A DNA stretch of 64,000 nt from Azospirillum endophyticum (GTDB lineage: Bacteria; Pseudomonadota; Alphaproteobacteria; Azospirillales; Azospirillaceae), in assembly GCF_016595245.1 (NCBI RefSeq), contig NZ_JAENHM010000058.1:186001-250000 (forward strand), in the 5' to 3' direction. A program made the translations under genes and the position numbers. The stretch's first letter is position 1; every line of letters starts with the position of its first letter. Shown here one piece after another: positions 1-11,523 of this stretch. The notes under the pieces were generated by a model, which saw nothing but the letters and a program-made list of their open reading frames with translations, did no database searches and was not told where the DNA came from.

Positions 1-6
1 TAGTGA

Positions 7-27
7 GGCCATGGCAAAGCCATGGCC
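7..27. repeat. 9-bp perfect inverted repeat
   Basis: Arms GGCCATGGC at 7-15 and GCCATGGCC at 19-27 are separated by AAA. This could be the hairpin terminator of a gene ending just before the window or a protein-binding palindrome; it has no U-run on the plus strand. The perfect match is directly visible; the function is unknown. Confidence 0.5.
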
Positions 28-291
28 CACAACCTCAGCCTGCATATGCGAGGAGAGGAAAGTCAGAAGATGGAACTATCAAGCAGAAGGGGGAAACGGC
101 GGCGGGGGAGGGGGGCCAAGAGGCAGATCGTCTTCAATGGTGAAAGACATATTTTTCATTCCTCAGTTACAGGGCAAATTCAGGCGAAGGCTTGACAGTA
201 ATATCCTTCAAGGCCAGGATAATCACCGTTCCAAATGTTCACGTCAAGTTTCCGTCTTTGGGATTAGGCGGAAATTCGCGGGGCATTTTCA
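28..291. other. Gene-free stretch, AT-richer than average
   Basis: I see no coding frame here with the strong GC3 bias of the neighbouring genes, and no convincing ribosome-binding site. The stretch lies downstream of the minus-strand glycosyltransferase-like gene and probably contains the end of its transcript. It includes purine-rich tracts around 50-125. Confidence 0.5.
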
Positions 292-1113
292 TCACGGGAG
301 CGTATCCCAATCCGCAACATCCGGTTTAACCGGATGATAGATCATGTTCCTCCGGCCGAACCGGCTCGGATCCTCGGCGAAATAGCGCGGCCAGGAGGGC
401 CGCCATATCAGCGTACCCGGCTGCAGGCATTCGTCCTGGGGGGTGTTCTCATAATTGGCTCCAAGCCGGGTGGAGGGGCAAGCCGGGCCATACCCGCCGA
501 TGTCTTCGACGGTGAAGCCGCCGGCGAACGCAACGGTCGGCAAGGTGAACTCGTAATGGCCGCGCCAGCCGGAAATGGACATGACCAGCGCATAGGTCCG
601 CGCGAAGTGGCGGGACAAGCGCATGATCGGGTGAAACGCCCGGTGGACGAGGTCGGGACTGACCGATGCCGGAATGGCCGCCGACTGCCAATAATACCAG
701 CCTCGACTGGCCGCGAGCGGCTGGACGGTCGTCGTCAGGAGATCGGCCGCGTTTCCACTGAACTGATCGAAAAGCTGTGTCCAGTCACCGGAATAATCGA
801 CGTCATATTCCACCACCCAGACGAAATCGGCGTCGAGGGCCAGGACGCAGGGAATGATCGCCACATCCAAATAGCCCCGCTGCACGCCACCATGCGCCTC
901 CATCTCGCGATGGCGGGCCGGGATGCAGGCTTCCGACGGCCGATAGGCGAAATCGACTTGCGGTTCCGCCCGGTTGTCCGGATTGAACATGAAATGCCAG
1001 TCGATCCTGTGCTTCGTCTGATCGACGAGGCGCTGGAAATGTCGCTCGATCCGTTCGGAACGGACATGACAGACGAACAGCCCGGCGACCTTGAAGGGAG
1101 GAGCGGGTTTCAT
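292..1113 (-). CDS. Glycosyltransferase-like (DUF3405-type) protein
   Basis: A 273-residue cytosolic protein without a signal peptide or membrane segment. The start is the ATG at 1113 (MKPAPPFK); the frame continues upstream but that part is Arg/Pro-rich and unlike protein. The N-terminal beta strand (VAGLFVCHVRS), the acidic motif WVVEYDVDYSGDW in the middle and the C-terminal YHPVK resemble GT-A-like families of the DUF3405 kind, where an acidic cluster binds the metal and nucleotide sugar. The family call is from recognition of this pattern only, and the acceptor is unknown. The gene stands alone and is divergent from ppc. A surface polysaccharide or lipid role would be a guess. Confidence 0.55.
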   Translation of the reverse strand: MKPAPPFKVAGLFVCHVRSERIERHFQRLVDQTKHRIDWHFMFNPDNRAEPQVDFAYRPSEACIPARHREMEAHGGVQRGYLDVAIIPCVLALDADFVWVVEYDVDYSGDWTQLFDQFSGNAADLLTTTVQPLAASRGWYYWQSAAIPASVSPDLVHRAFHPIMRLSRHFARTYALVMSISGWRGHYEFTLPTVAFAGGFTVEDIGGYGPACPSTRLGANYENTPQDECLQPGTLIWRPSWPRYFAEDPSRFGRRNMIYHPVKPDVADWDTLP

Positions 1114-1511
1114 CGTTTGCTTTCGGCTTTCCGGTCGGTAGGTCGGCGGGTGCGGGACGGGGAGCACCGAAACCTGCGCAACCCTGCCGTTCAACAGTAG
1201 GAGCGGAGGGCCGGGCATTGAAGGAAAATCATGGATTTGGGCAAACAGCGCGAACGATCCGGCCTCTCGCCATTCCGGCGAAACGGGCCGGAGCGGGCAT
1301 GGCTTATGCGACGTCGCATTTCTCAGCGCTGCGACTTATGGAAATCATTTCGCACCAGCACACGGACGGTTGAAACTTTCGACAGAATCGGCATGCTGTC
1401 GCCGATGGTCTGACCACGTCGCGTGCAGGGGGCTCTCCTGCCCGGAATTTGATCATCCCCGTTCGCGCATCGACCCGTATCCGTCCATCCTCGACCAGGA
1501 AACCGTCGCCC
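1114..1511. other. Divergent promoter region of the glycosyltransferase gene and ppc
   Basis: 398 bases without a supported gene. Short plus-strand open frames here have no Shine-Dalgarno sequence and no family resemblance. The stretch carries a perfect 14-bp palindrome (listed separately) and presumably the ppc promoter; TTGAAA near 1371 is a possible -35 element without a good -10 partner. Confidence 0.5.
1306..1319. promoter_or_regulatory. Perfect 14-bp palindrome upstream of ppc
   Basis: ATGCGACGTCGCAT reads the same on both strands. It lies about 190 bp before the ppc start and a similar distance from the divergent gene, a plausible place for a dimeric regulator. No known operator is recognised. 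Confidence 0.35.
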
Positions 1512-4283
<2,772 letters not shown>

Positions 4284-4337
4284 CGCAGTATCGCACTGCA
4301 GCGCCGGGCGGCATTCCGCCGCACCGGCGCCGATAAG

Positions 4338-4375
4338 AACGCCCTTCCTCCGCCTTGAGGAAGGGCGTTTTATAT
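4338..4375 (+). terminator. Rho-independent terminator of ppc
   Basis: Arms AACGCCCTTCCTC and GAGGAAGGGCGTTT close over a CGCCTT loop and run into TTTTATATTTTT. It is one of the few hairpins in the window with a full U-track. Confidence 0.9.
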
Positions 4376-4564
4376 TTTTGGCCGAACGGCTTGGTCCGCC
4401 TTGCCCTCTTCTTGTGCGCCGCACGCACAACTCTTCGGCACCGCAAAACAAATGAAGGTCTTCCCGTGTAAATCCCAAATAAGTCACGACGGATCGGCCG
4501 AAAATCACAGTTGATCCGCTGCGAATATTTTGATACCTCATGCCTCCCCGAGAGGAGAAATGGT

Positions 4565-4759
4565 ATGACCACTCAGTCCCAACAGCAGCAGATGGCCCAG
4601 CAGCAACAGGCGCGGGCCGCCACCGGCACCCAGGGCGGAACCGCGACCACCCAGGGCGGCGCCACCGACGTTCAAGAGGAATTCTTCGGCGGCGCCTGCG
4701 GCGCCGGTGCCGGCGCAGCGGTGATCTGGCGGCCGGTCACGGTCGAGACGCGGCGTTAA
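4565..4759 (+). CDS. Small Gln-rich protein with Gly-Gly motif
   Basis: A 64-residue protein with an excellent ribosome-binding site (AGGAG at 4553-4557, seven bases before ATG) and strong terminators on both sides, so it is likely a real one-gene transcript. Residues 1-35 are Gln/Ala/Thr/Gly low complexity. Then comes an acidic VQEEFFGG (residues 36-43) followed by a 21-residue Gly/Ala-rich tail with one Cys (ACGAGAG) ending in a basic RR. I do not recognise a family. The layout resembles a double-glycine leader followed by a short core peptide, but no protease or transporter gene is adjacent. It could equally be a small structural or stress protein. Confidence 0.6.
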   Translation: MTTQSQQQQMAQQQQARAATGTQGGTATTQGGATDVQEEFFGGACGAGAGAAVIWRPVTVETRR

Positions 4760-4773
4760 GCGACGGCTCCCGT

Positions 4774-4819
4774 AAAAGAAAGGGCCCTCTCCCGTAAAAC
4801 GGGGAGGGCCCTTTCTTTT
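4774..4819. terminator. Bidirectional terminator between convergent genes
   Basis: A near-perfect stem of about 20 bp (left arm 4774-4794, right arm 4800-4819) closes over TAAAA. It has an A-run before and a T-run after, so it works on both strands for the small-protein gene and the convergent chemoreceptor gene. Confidence 0.9.
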
Positions 4820-4843
4820 GCGATCACGCCTTCGGCTGGGCCA

Positions 4844-7480
4844 TCAGCCTGCCCGCATGCGGCTGACCAGGCCGTCGACCTGCGAGCCCAGCGAGCGCAC
4901 CTCGTCGGCGACGGTGGAGGAGGCGGTCAGCACGCGGGTGGCGGATTCGCCCGACTCCGCGGCAGCGCGGGCAACGGAGTCGATGTTGCGCCGGACATGC
5001 TGGGTGCCGTCGGCGGCCTCGCCCACGTTGCGGGCGATCTCGCGGGTGGCCGAACTCTGCTGCTCGACGGCGGCGGCGACGGTGGCGGCGATCTCGTTGA
5101 TCTCGCGGATGGTGCCGGCGATGGAGCGGATGGCGTCCACCGCATCCTGCGTCACCGCCTGCATCGCCTGGATCTGGCTGGAGATCTCCTCCGTCGCCTT
5201 GCCGGTCTGGTTGGCAAGGCTCTTCACCTCGCTGGCGACCACGGCGAAGCCCTTGCCGGCCTCGCCGGCACGGGCGGCCTCGATGGTGGCATTTAGCGCC
5301 AGCAGGTTGGTCTGGCTGGCGATGTCGTTGATCAGCTGCACCACTTCGCCGATCTTATTGGCGGATTGCGACAGCCCCTCCACCGTACGGTCGGTGCGCT
5401 CGGCCTCCGTGGCGGCCTTGCGGGCGATCTGGCTGGAGGCATGGACCTGGCTGCCGATCTCCTGGATCGAAGCCGACAGCTCTTCCGTCGCCGCGGCAAC
5501 GGCCTTGACGCTGCCTTCCGCCTGCTGGGAGGTGCTGGCGGCGGTCGCGGCCTCGCCGGTGGTGGCCTCGGCGTTGCGGCTCATGCGCTGGGCCATGTCC
5601 TGCATCTCGCCGGCGGCGCGGGCGACGCGGTCCAGCACGCCGCGGACGCTGCTTTCGAAATTCTCGGCCATCTCGACCATGGCGCGGCGGCGTTCGCCGG
5701 CGGCGCGGCTGCGCTCCGCCTCGGCCCGGGCATTCGCGGCGCTCGCCTCGTTGGCGGTGTCGCGGAAGACCGTCAGGGCCCGGGTCATGTCGCCGATCTC
5801 GTCGCGGCCGGCGGCGGGGATGGGTGCGTTCAGGTTGCCGGCGGCGATCGCCCGCATGGCATCCGACAGCTGGCTGATGCGGGCGACGATGTTGCGGCCG
5901 ACCACGAACCAGGCCAGTGCGGCGGCACCGATCAGGCTGGCGGCGGCGAACAGGATCAGCATCTTGCGGCCGGCCGACAGCGCGTCCGTCGCTCCGGCGG
6001 CGGCGGCGTCCGCTTCCTGCTTCATCGCGGCGATCTGGCCGTCGACCATGCCGGCGAACTGCCGGGCGATCTGGCGATTCTCGGCCAGGACCTTCTCATT
6101 CTCGGCGGCGGCGTCAAGCTCCGACCGGCGCAGCTTGAACAGGCTGTTGTCACCCTTGCCGAAGCCGGCCAGCGCCTCCGCGCTCGTCATCAGCTTCGGC
6201 AGGCCGATGTCGCCCCCGCCACGGAGCGCCTTCAGCCGCTCGTCCATCGCCTTGGCGGCGGTGGAGAAGCGGGTTTCCAGCATCGCCAGCCGGTCGGCGC
6301 TGGGGGCCTGCGTCGCCTCGTTCAGCGCGCCGACAGTCGAGGCGGCGTAAGTGGACAACTCCAGGTAGCTGCGGAAGCGGGCCAGCCCGTCGCCAAGCAG
6401 ATCCTGCATGGAATCTCGGGTCTGCGAACGGATATTGACGCTGGCCAGCTTGATTTCCGCCTTCAGCCGCATCAGCGGCGATTCCATCTGATCCAGCAGA
6501 GCCGTCTGGCGGCGTGCGGCGTCGGCCAGGACATCGGCCGTCTTCTGGCGCAGCGTTTCCTGCTCGCCAGCGCCGGCCGGCAGCTCCAGCGCCTTCCGGC
6601 GCATGTCGAAGACCCCGGTGGCGCCGTCGCCCAGCTGGAAGAAGGCGTCCAGCCCGTCGGAGGTCTCCTTGCTCAGGCGGGTGCCGACCTGTGCGGTGGC
6701 GCTGACCATGCGGGCGGCGGCTTCCAGATAGTTCTGCTGGAACTGGGTGACCGCGAAGGCGGTCTCGGCGCTGCCGGCGCGCGTCAGCGACTCCGATGCC
6801 ACCGCCAGGTCGCCGCGCACTTCATACATGGTGATCAGCGAGCGGACGGCATCGCCCAGCGCGTTCATGTCGCGCTCGGTGCTGCTGTCCAGCGTCTCGC
6901 CCTTGTTGCGCAGGGTGGTGCCGGCCCGCTCGGTCAGCGGGGCGAGCTCGGTGAGGAAGGCATCATAGGATTTCGCCAGATCGACGGCCATCGCCTCGCG
7001 GGTGCCGCGGACCGACAACCGCAGGTTGGCTGCGGCGTTGCCGCGCTCCAGCGTGGCGATCAGGTCGCGGGTCTTGCCGCGCAGCTCGCCGATCCGCGGG
7101 TCGCCGGACCGGCGGGCCGCCAGCTCCTCCACCAGGGTGCCCAGCGTCTTGCCGTTGCCCATGATCTCGCCATAGACGCGCTCGCGCTCGCCCTGGTTTT
7201 CCGCGGCGGCCAACACCGGGGCGGCGGCGGCGATGCCGCTGCTTTCGCCGGACAGGCGCTTCGCCAGTTCCATCTCCGGCAGTCCGGTGCCGACGATCTG
7301 CGTCAACGGCCTTTCCACTGCGGAGAAGGAGATCAGTCCGACCCCGCTGGCGGCGACCGTCATGCCGGCCATGCCGGCGAAGGCGAACAGGAGCTTGCCG
7401 CGGACGCCCAACCGGCGTCCGTTCCGGGTGCCGTCCTGGCGGCCCGGCATCGAGGTGTCGTCGCGCACATCCATCGTCAT
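4844..7480 (-). CDS. Large methyl-accepting chemotaxis protein
   Basis: An inner-membrane chemoreceptor of 878 residues that should signal through CheA/CheW to the flagellar motor. The start is the ATG at 7480, preceded by GGGGAG; the longer frame has no signal. TM1 is about residues 30-52. A long helical periplasmic sensor of about 450 residues follows, TorS-sensor-like in its repeated Ala/Leu helices. TM2 is about 506-528, then HAMP, then the MCP signalling domain with the conserved hairpin tip (QTNLLALNATIEAARAGEAG). The C-terminus (SRMRAG) has no NWETF-type pentapeptide for CheR/CheB docking. The ligand is unknown. A second receptor of the same architecture lies at 32912-35605. Confidence 0.93.
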   Translation of the reverse strand: MTMDVRDDTSMPGRQDGTRNGRRLGVRGKLLFAFAGMAGMTVAASGVGLISFSAVERPLTQIVGTGLPEMELAKRLSGESSGIAAAAPVLAAAENQGERERVYGEIMGNGKTLGTLVEELAARRSGDPRIGELRGKTRDLIATLERGNAAANLRLSVRGTREAMAVDLAKSYDAFLTELAPLTERAGTTLRNKGETLDSSTERDMNALGDAVRSLITMYEVRGDLAVASESLTRAGSAETAFAVTQFQQNYLEAAARMVSATAQVGTRLSKETSDGLDAFFQLGDGATGVFDMRRKALELPAGAGEQETLRQKTADVLADAARRQTALLDQMESPLMRLKAEIKLASVNIRSQTRDSMQDLLGDGLARFRSYLELSTYAASTVGALNEATQAPSADRLAMLETRFSTAAKAMDERLKALRGGGDIGLPKLMTSAEALAGFGKGDNSLFKLRRSELDAAAENEKVLAENRQIARQFAGMVDGQIAAMKQEADAAAAGATDALSAGRKMLILFAAASLIGAAALAWFVVGRNIVARISQLSDAMRAIAAGNLNAPIPAAGRDEIGDMTRALTVFRDTANEASAANARAEAERSRAAGERRRAMVEMAENFESSVRGVLDRVARAAGEMQDMAQRMSRNAEATTGEAATAASTSQQAEGSVKAVAAATEELSASIQEIGSQVHASSQIARKAATEAERTDRTVEGLSQSANKIGEVVQLINDIASQTNLLALNATIEAARAGEAGKGFAVVASEVKSLANQTGKATEEISSQIQAMQAVTQDAVDAIRSIAGTIREINEIAATVAAAVEQQSSATREIARNVGEAADGTQHVRRNIDSVARAAAESGESATRVLTASSTVADEVRSLGSQVDGLVSRMRAG

Positions 7481-7783
7481 AAGGGTCCAGCTCCCCGGAA
7501 AATGCGTCAGGCCGGGCTTCTTGCCCGTTTTGTTCATTCCTGCCGGCCGCGCGAGGGGATCCCCATGACGGGAATTGATTCCGACCCACACTGCTTGGCA
7601 GACAAACCATACTGCAGTGTGGTTGACAGATCCTTACGGGGGAACTCCAATTTTCTGCCGTGTCCCGGCATAGACATTTCAGCGTAACGGTACCGAAAAT
7701 AGCCTGCGCATGCACCGCCGCCATTCCTCACAGCCTGGAGGGTTCAGGGGGCGGAGAAACCGTTCCACCCCCCGAAACCGGAC
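7481..7783. other. Intergenic region upstream of the chemoreceptor gene
   Basis: 303 bases between two minus-strand genes. It should hold the chemoreceptor promoter. A TTGACA hexamer at 7623-7628 is on the plus strand, where no gene follows, so I do not call it a promoter. The only clear structure is the imperfect hairpin at 7740-7779. Confidence 0.4.
7740..7779 (-). terminator. Possible terminator hairpin of the DUF2076 gene
   Basis: Imperfect arms 7740-7751 (GGGTTCAGGGGG) and 7768-7779 (CCCCCCGAAACC) with two mismatches lie a few bases beyond the stop codon at 7784. There is no U-run, so this is a weak call. Confidence 0.4.
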
Positions 7784-8566
7784 CTAGACCCAGGAATCGT
7801 CCCCGCCGCTGCCGCCGTCGTCGAAGGATGCATCGTCATACGACACGTCGTCGGCCGGCGGCGGGTCCGGATCATGGGAAGCGTCCTGGGCCGCGTCCGG
7901 CGCGGAGTCGCCCTGCGGCCCCTGGTCGTCGCCATAGTAATTGTTGTTGATCACCGTCTCGTTGATCGTTTCGCCGCCCAGGGGCTGGGCCATCGCCGTT
8001 CCGAAGGGGCCGGGCGAATGATTCAAAAGCGAGGAAATGGCGCTCGCCGCCAGCATGCCGCCGGCAACCCCCGCCGCGGTCTGCGCCGCCCCGGCGAAGA
8101 ATCCGCCGCCGCGCGGAGCCATGCCCGGCTGCGGGAAGGGGGATGGGCTGTATTGTTGCGGCGGATAGGCGGCACCGGGCGCGGCAGCCCAGGGGCTGCG
8201 GCCCGCAGGCTGCTGGACCTGGGCGGGCTGCGGTTCGGACGGCCGTGGGGCAGGGGGAGGTTCGGCGCCGCGGCCCCACGGGCTGCGGCCGATGCCGAGC
8301 GCATTGGACAGGAAGCTGCCGCCGGACTGGGCCGGCTGGGCCGGACGGTCCCGCAGCTGCCGTTCCAGCTCCTCGATCCGGGTCTGGGCCGCAGCCAATG
8401 CCTGCTGCTGCACCAGCACCGTCTGCGCCATGTAATAGGACGACAGCGGCTGGTCCTGCACCGACCGGCGGATGAAGTCCTCCGCTTCGGCGTCGCGCGG
8501 CTGGGACTCCACCTCGCGCAGGCGGCGAAACAGATCGGACAGAAGCGTGCGTTCCTCGGGAGTCAT
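7784..8566 (-). CDS. DUF2076 domain protein
   Basis: A 260-residue protein. The N-terminus (MTPEERTLLSDLFRRL) with a following helix that runs into a coiled coil (about residues 50-75) matches DUF2076, a family of unknown function annotated in many Alpha- and Betaproteobacteria. The middle is Pro/Gln-rich and disordered. Residues about 160-185 are a Gly/Ala-rich hydrophobic stretch (FFAGAAQTAAGVAGGMLAAS) that could insert in the membrane. The tail is Asp-rich (DDVSYDDASFDDGG), a typical end for this family. There is no signal peptide. It is single and not obviously linked to its neighbours. Confidence 0.8.
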   Translation of the reverse strand: MTPEERTLLSDLFRRLREVESQPRDAEAEDFIRRSVQDQPLSSYYMAQTVLVQQQALAAAQTRIEELERQLRDRPAQPAQSGGSFLSNALGIGRSPWGRGAEPPPAPRPSEPQPAQVQQPAGRSPWAAAPGAAYPPQQYSPSPFPQPGMAPRGGGFFAGAAQTAAGVAGGMLAASAISSLLNHSPGPFGTAMAQPLGGETINETVINNNYYGDDQGPQGDSAPDAAQDASHDPDPPPADDVSYDDASFDDGGSGGDDSWV

Positions 8567-8951
8567 CGACGTCTCCTAAACTTGGCACCCGTCGCGCGGG
8601 CGCCATTCCTGATGTGGAGTCACCGCCCCTTGCCGGACAAGTCCCCGTGGGATGGCGCGACCGCATTTTCCACCCCGGCCTTCTCCTCTGTCCATACGCT
8701 GGAGCCGGTATTTCTGTTCCGGGTTTCCAGCAATATCGCGCAAGGCCGGCGGCGATGTATTGAAGGTTCCGAATGCGGCTCTTTGGACGGCGGATGTCGG
8801 CCTGACCATTGTGGGAATAGGGGGCGGCTATATCGGCTATGGCGTCGTCGGCTTAACATATGACATTGACGGGGGTGCCTTTTTCCAGACCGATAGGCCA
8901 CATTCGTGGTGCGACCGCCCGGCGGCGCCGGTTGGGAAGCCGAGACCAAGC
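8567..8951. other. Divergent intergenic region before cheC
   Basis: 385 bases between divergent genes. The cheC frame is open upstream to about 8652, but that part begins Arg/Pro-rich, has no ribosome-binding site and does not match the family start, so I treat it as non-coding. A glycine-rich translated patch around 8800-8880 is probably chance. No hairpin or recognised operator was seen. Confidence 0.4.
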
Positions 8952-9629
8952 ATGAACAGGCGCCGAGAGATGGTGGAACTGACCGACCTGGAGCGCGATG
9001 CGCTGACCGAGTTGGTGAACATGGGGGTCGGCCGCGCCGCCACCCATCTCAGCCGCATGGTCAACGACCAGGTCCTGCTGTCCGTGCCGACCGTGGACAT
9101 CGTCAGCCGGCAGGAGGCGTCCGACTTCCTGACCGCCCGCGAGCGCACCGGGCTGGTGGCGGTGGAGCAGCAGTTCCAGGGCTCCTTCGACGGGCGCGCC
9201 ATGCTGATCTTTCCCGAGGCCAACAGCCTGGAACTGGCCCGGGCGGTGCTGGGCGGCGACCTGACCCTGGCGGAGATCGTGGATCTGGAGCAGGATGCCC
9301 TGGCCGAGATCGGCAACATCATCCTGAACGGCTGTCTCGTCATCGTCGCCAACGCGCTGAAGGACCGGCTGACCATCTCGTTGCCGGCGGTTCTTCGCGG
9401 CGACGGCGCCAACATCCTGAAGGACAAGGGCGGAAGCTCCGACGAACTGGTGCTGTTCCTCTACATCGATTTCACGATCCGCAGCCGCAGTATCCGCGGT
9501 TACATTGCCCTGTTGATGGGGGTTTCCTCCCTGCAGTCGCTGAAACAACTGATCCATGCCTTCATCGAAGGCATCGCGTCCGAAGAACCCTCATCCGCCG
9601 GAACGTCGTATGGCTCCCAGAATGCCTGA
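8952..9629 (+). CDS. cheC: CheC-family CheY-P phosphatase
   Basis: A 225-residue member of the CheC/CheX/FliY family, which dephosphorylates CheY-like receivers. Both catalytic D/S-x3-E-x2-N motifs are present: Asp16-Glu20-Asn23 with Pro46, and Asp115-Glu119-Asn122 with Pro145, each with 22 residues between Asn and Pro. It therefore has two sites, as true CheC does, unlike single-site CheX. The start is the ATG at 8952; the Met six codons later (8970) is an alternative with poorer spacing. It overlaps the following histidine kinase by 20 bases, so the two are translationally linked, and the phosphatase may act on the receiver encoded third in the operon. Confidence 0.88.
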   Translation: MNRRREMVELTDLERDALTELVNMGVGRAATHLSRMVNDQVLLSVPTVDIVSRQEASDFLTARERTGLVAVEQQFQGSFDGRAMLIFPEANSLELARAVLGGDLTLAEIVDLEQDALAEIGNIILNGCLVIVANALKDRLTISLPAVLRGDGANILKDKGGSSDELVLFLYIDFTIRSRSIRGYIALLMGVSSLQSLKQLIHAFIEGIASEEPSSAGTSYGSQNA

Positions 9630-11523
9630 ACAACCCACCTGGGCCCTCGATGTCCTCGGCGCGCTGGATGCCGGCATCCTGCTTCTCGACCGCCATTGCC
9701 GAGTCCTGTATTGGAACAACTGGATGGAGCAGGCCTCCACCCTGACGGTCCGGGAAATGCTGGGCCACGACCTGTTCGACGCACTGCCCAATCTGCGCGA
9801 ATCCCGTCTCCACATCGCGGTGCGCGATACTTTGGCCACCGGCGCGCCCGGTGTGCTGTCGCACACGCTGAACCCGATGCTGTTCCCCCTGCGGCTGCCG
9901 GACGGACGGCGGATGGTGCACAACGTGGTGATCCGCCCGCTGCCCTCCCATGCCCAACCGGCCTTTTCGCAGTCGGCCCACGCCCAGCAGGCGGGCAGCG
10001 AGGCGCGGTGCCTGATTCAGGTGACCGACGTGACCGCGTCGGTGAACCGCGAACGGGTGCTGCGCGAACAGCGCGACGCCCGTTACCGCGCCATCGTCGA
10101 CACCGCGCCCGACGCCATCGTCACCACCGACACCCGCGGCATGGTGCAATGGATGAACGGGACCGCGACCCGCCAGTTCGACTACCACCCGAACGAGCTG
10201 ATCGGCCAGAATGTCGCCGTGCTGCTGGGCGACGACGCGCCCGACTGGGTCGCCATGGCGGAGCACAGCGGCCCGGCCGAGTCCGGCGGCCCGGAGGCTG
10301 CCACCCAGCCGGTGGAACTGTCCGGCCGTCGCCGTGACGGCAGCCACATCGACCTTGAATTGTCGATGGCGCGCTGGGAGTCGGAGGGACGAAGCTTCAT
10401 CACCGGCATCCTGCGCGACATCACCGAACGCCGCCGCACCCGCGAGGAGTTGCGGACAAGCGCGCTCGCCATGCGGCAGCTGGCCGAACAGACCAAGGCG
10501 ACGCTGGACGCGCTGCCGGCCTTCATCGCCGTGCTCGACCGCTCCGGCCGCATCGTCTCGGTCAACCGCGCCTGGGCGGAAGCAGGGCCGGAAACCACCT
10601 TCCTCGGACAGGGCTGCATCGTCGGCGACGATTACCTCGACCATTGCGGCCGGGGCGAGACCGCCGACCCGCGGGCGGACAGCGTGATGGAGGGGCTGCG
10701 GACTCTGCTGAGCGAGGGCGGCCCGCCGGTCTCGGCCGAATATGTCACCAACAACCAGCATTGGTACCGCTGCCTCGCCGCCCCGATGCCGGCCGGCCCC
10801 TTCGGCGGCACCGTGCTGATGCACATCGACGTGACGGAGATCAAGTCGATGGAGGCCGCCCTGCGCAAGCTGGTCGGCCAGAAATCGACCCTGCTGCGCG
10901 AGGTCAACCACCGCGTCAAGAACAGCCTGCAGCTGGTGTCGAGCCTGCTGACCCTGCAGACGCTCAGCCTGCCGGACGAGGGGATGCGGGTGCATTTCCA
11001 GGATGCCCGCAGTCGCATCGAGGCGATCGCCCGCGTCCACAACCGGCTCTACCAAGCCGACCAGTTCCAGACCATCGAGTTCGGCACCTACCTGAACGAG
11101 CTGTGCGAGGATCTGGCCCGCGCATCGGGCGGCGACAGCATGTGTGACATCGTCGTACGGTCGGACGTGATCGATCTGCCGATCGATCATGCCGCACCGC
11201 TCGGCCTGATCGCCAACGAGTTGATCACCAACGCGGTCAAGCACCGCGGCAACGGACCGGCGCGGGTGACGGTGACCTTTCGGCGTGCGGCCGACCAGCT
11301 TGCCCTGACCGTCTCCGACCGCGGCCCGGGCCTGCCGTCGAACTTCGACATCCGCAAGAGCCGAAGCCTGGGCATGCGCCTGATCTCAAGCCTTGCCGGC
11401 CAGATCCGGGCCAGTGTCGACATCGACACCACGCCGCAGGGCACCACCTTCCGGATCGAGCTGCCGGTGCCCGACGCGGTGCCGCTGCTGGAAACCTCCT
11501 CCACCGAGGAGATCGAAGGATGA
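9610..11523 (+). CDS. PAS-domain sensor histidine kinase, HisKA_2 type
   Basis: A soluble kinase of 637 residues without membrane segments. PAS-like folds lie at about residues 12-125, 155-280 (TAPDAIVTTDTRGMVQWMN) and 300-410. The HisKA_2 dimerisation box REVNHRVKNSLQLV carries the phospho-accepting His434, and the ATPase domain follows with the N box NELITNAVKH and the G box DRGPGLP. This is the LovK/HWE-like class common in Alphaproteobacteria, often a general-stress or light/redox input. No Cys of the LOV type is apparent. The ATG at 9610 lies inside the end of cheC; its stop overlaps the next gene by ATGA, so the three genes form one operon. Confidence 0.93.
   Translation: MAPRMPEQPTWALDVLGALDAGILLLDRHCRVLYWNNWMEQASTLTVREMLGHDLFDALPNLRESRLHIAVRDTLATGAPGVLSHTLNPMLFPLRLPDGRRMVHNVVIRPLPSHAQPAFSQSAHAQQAGSEARCLIQVTDVTASVNRERVLREQRDARYRAIVDTAPDAIVTTDTRGMVQWMNGTATRQFDYHPNELIGQNVAVLLGDDAPDWVAMAEHSGPAESGGPEAATQPVELSGRRRDGSHIDLELSMARWESEGRSFITGILRDITERRRTREELRTSALAMRQLAEQTKATLDALPAFIAVLDRSGRIVSVNRAWAEAGPETTFLGQGCIVGDDYLDHCGRGETADPRADSVMEGLRTLLSEGGPPVSAEYVTNNQHWYRCLAAPMPAGPFGGTVLMHIDVTEIKSMEAALRKLVGQKSTLLREVNHRVKNSLQLVSSLLTLQTLSLPDEGMRVHFQDARSRIEAIARVHNRLYQADQFQTIEFGTYLNELCEDLARASGGDSMCDIVVRSDVIDLPIDHAAPLGLIANELITNAVKHRGNGPARVTVTFRRAADQLALTVSDRGPGLPSNFDIRKSRSLGMRLISSLAGQIRASVDIDTTPQGTTFRIELPVPDAVPLLETSSTEEIEG

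Noticed and set aside
7623..7628. TTGACA as a sigma-70 promoter element
   Set aside because: It points on the plus strand toward a minus-strand gene, with no suitable -10 hexamer 16-18 bases on.
8582..8597. Possible sigma-54 promoter starting TTGGCACC between the DUF2076 gene and cheC
   Set aside because: The -12 element does not match TTGCA at the required spacing.
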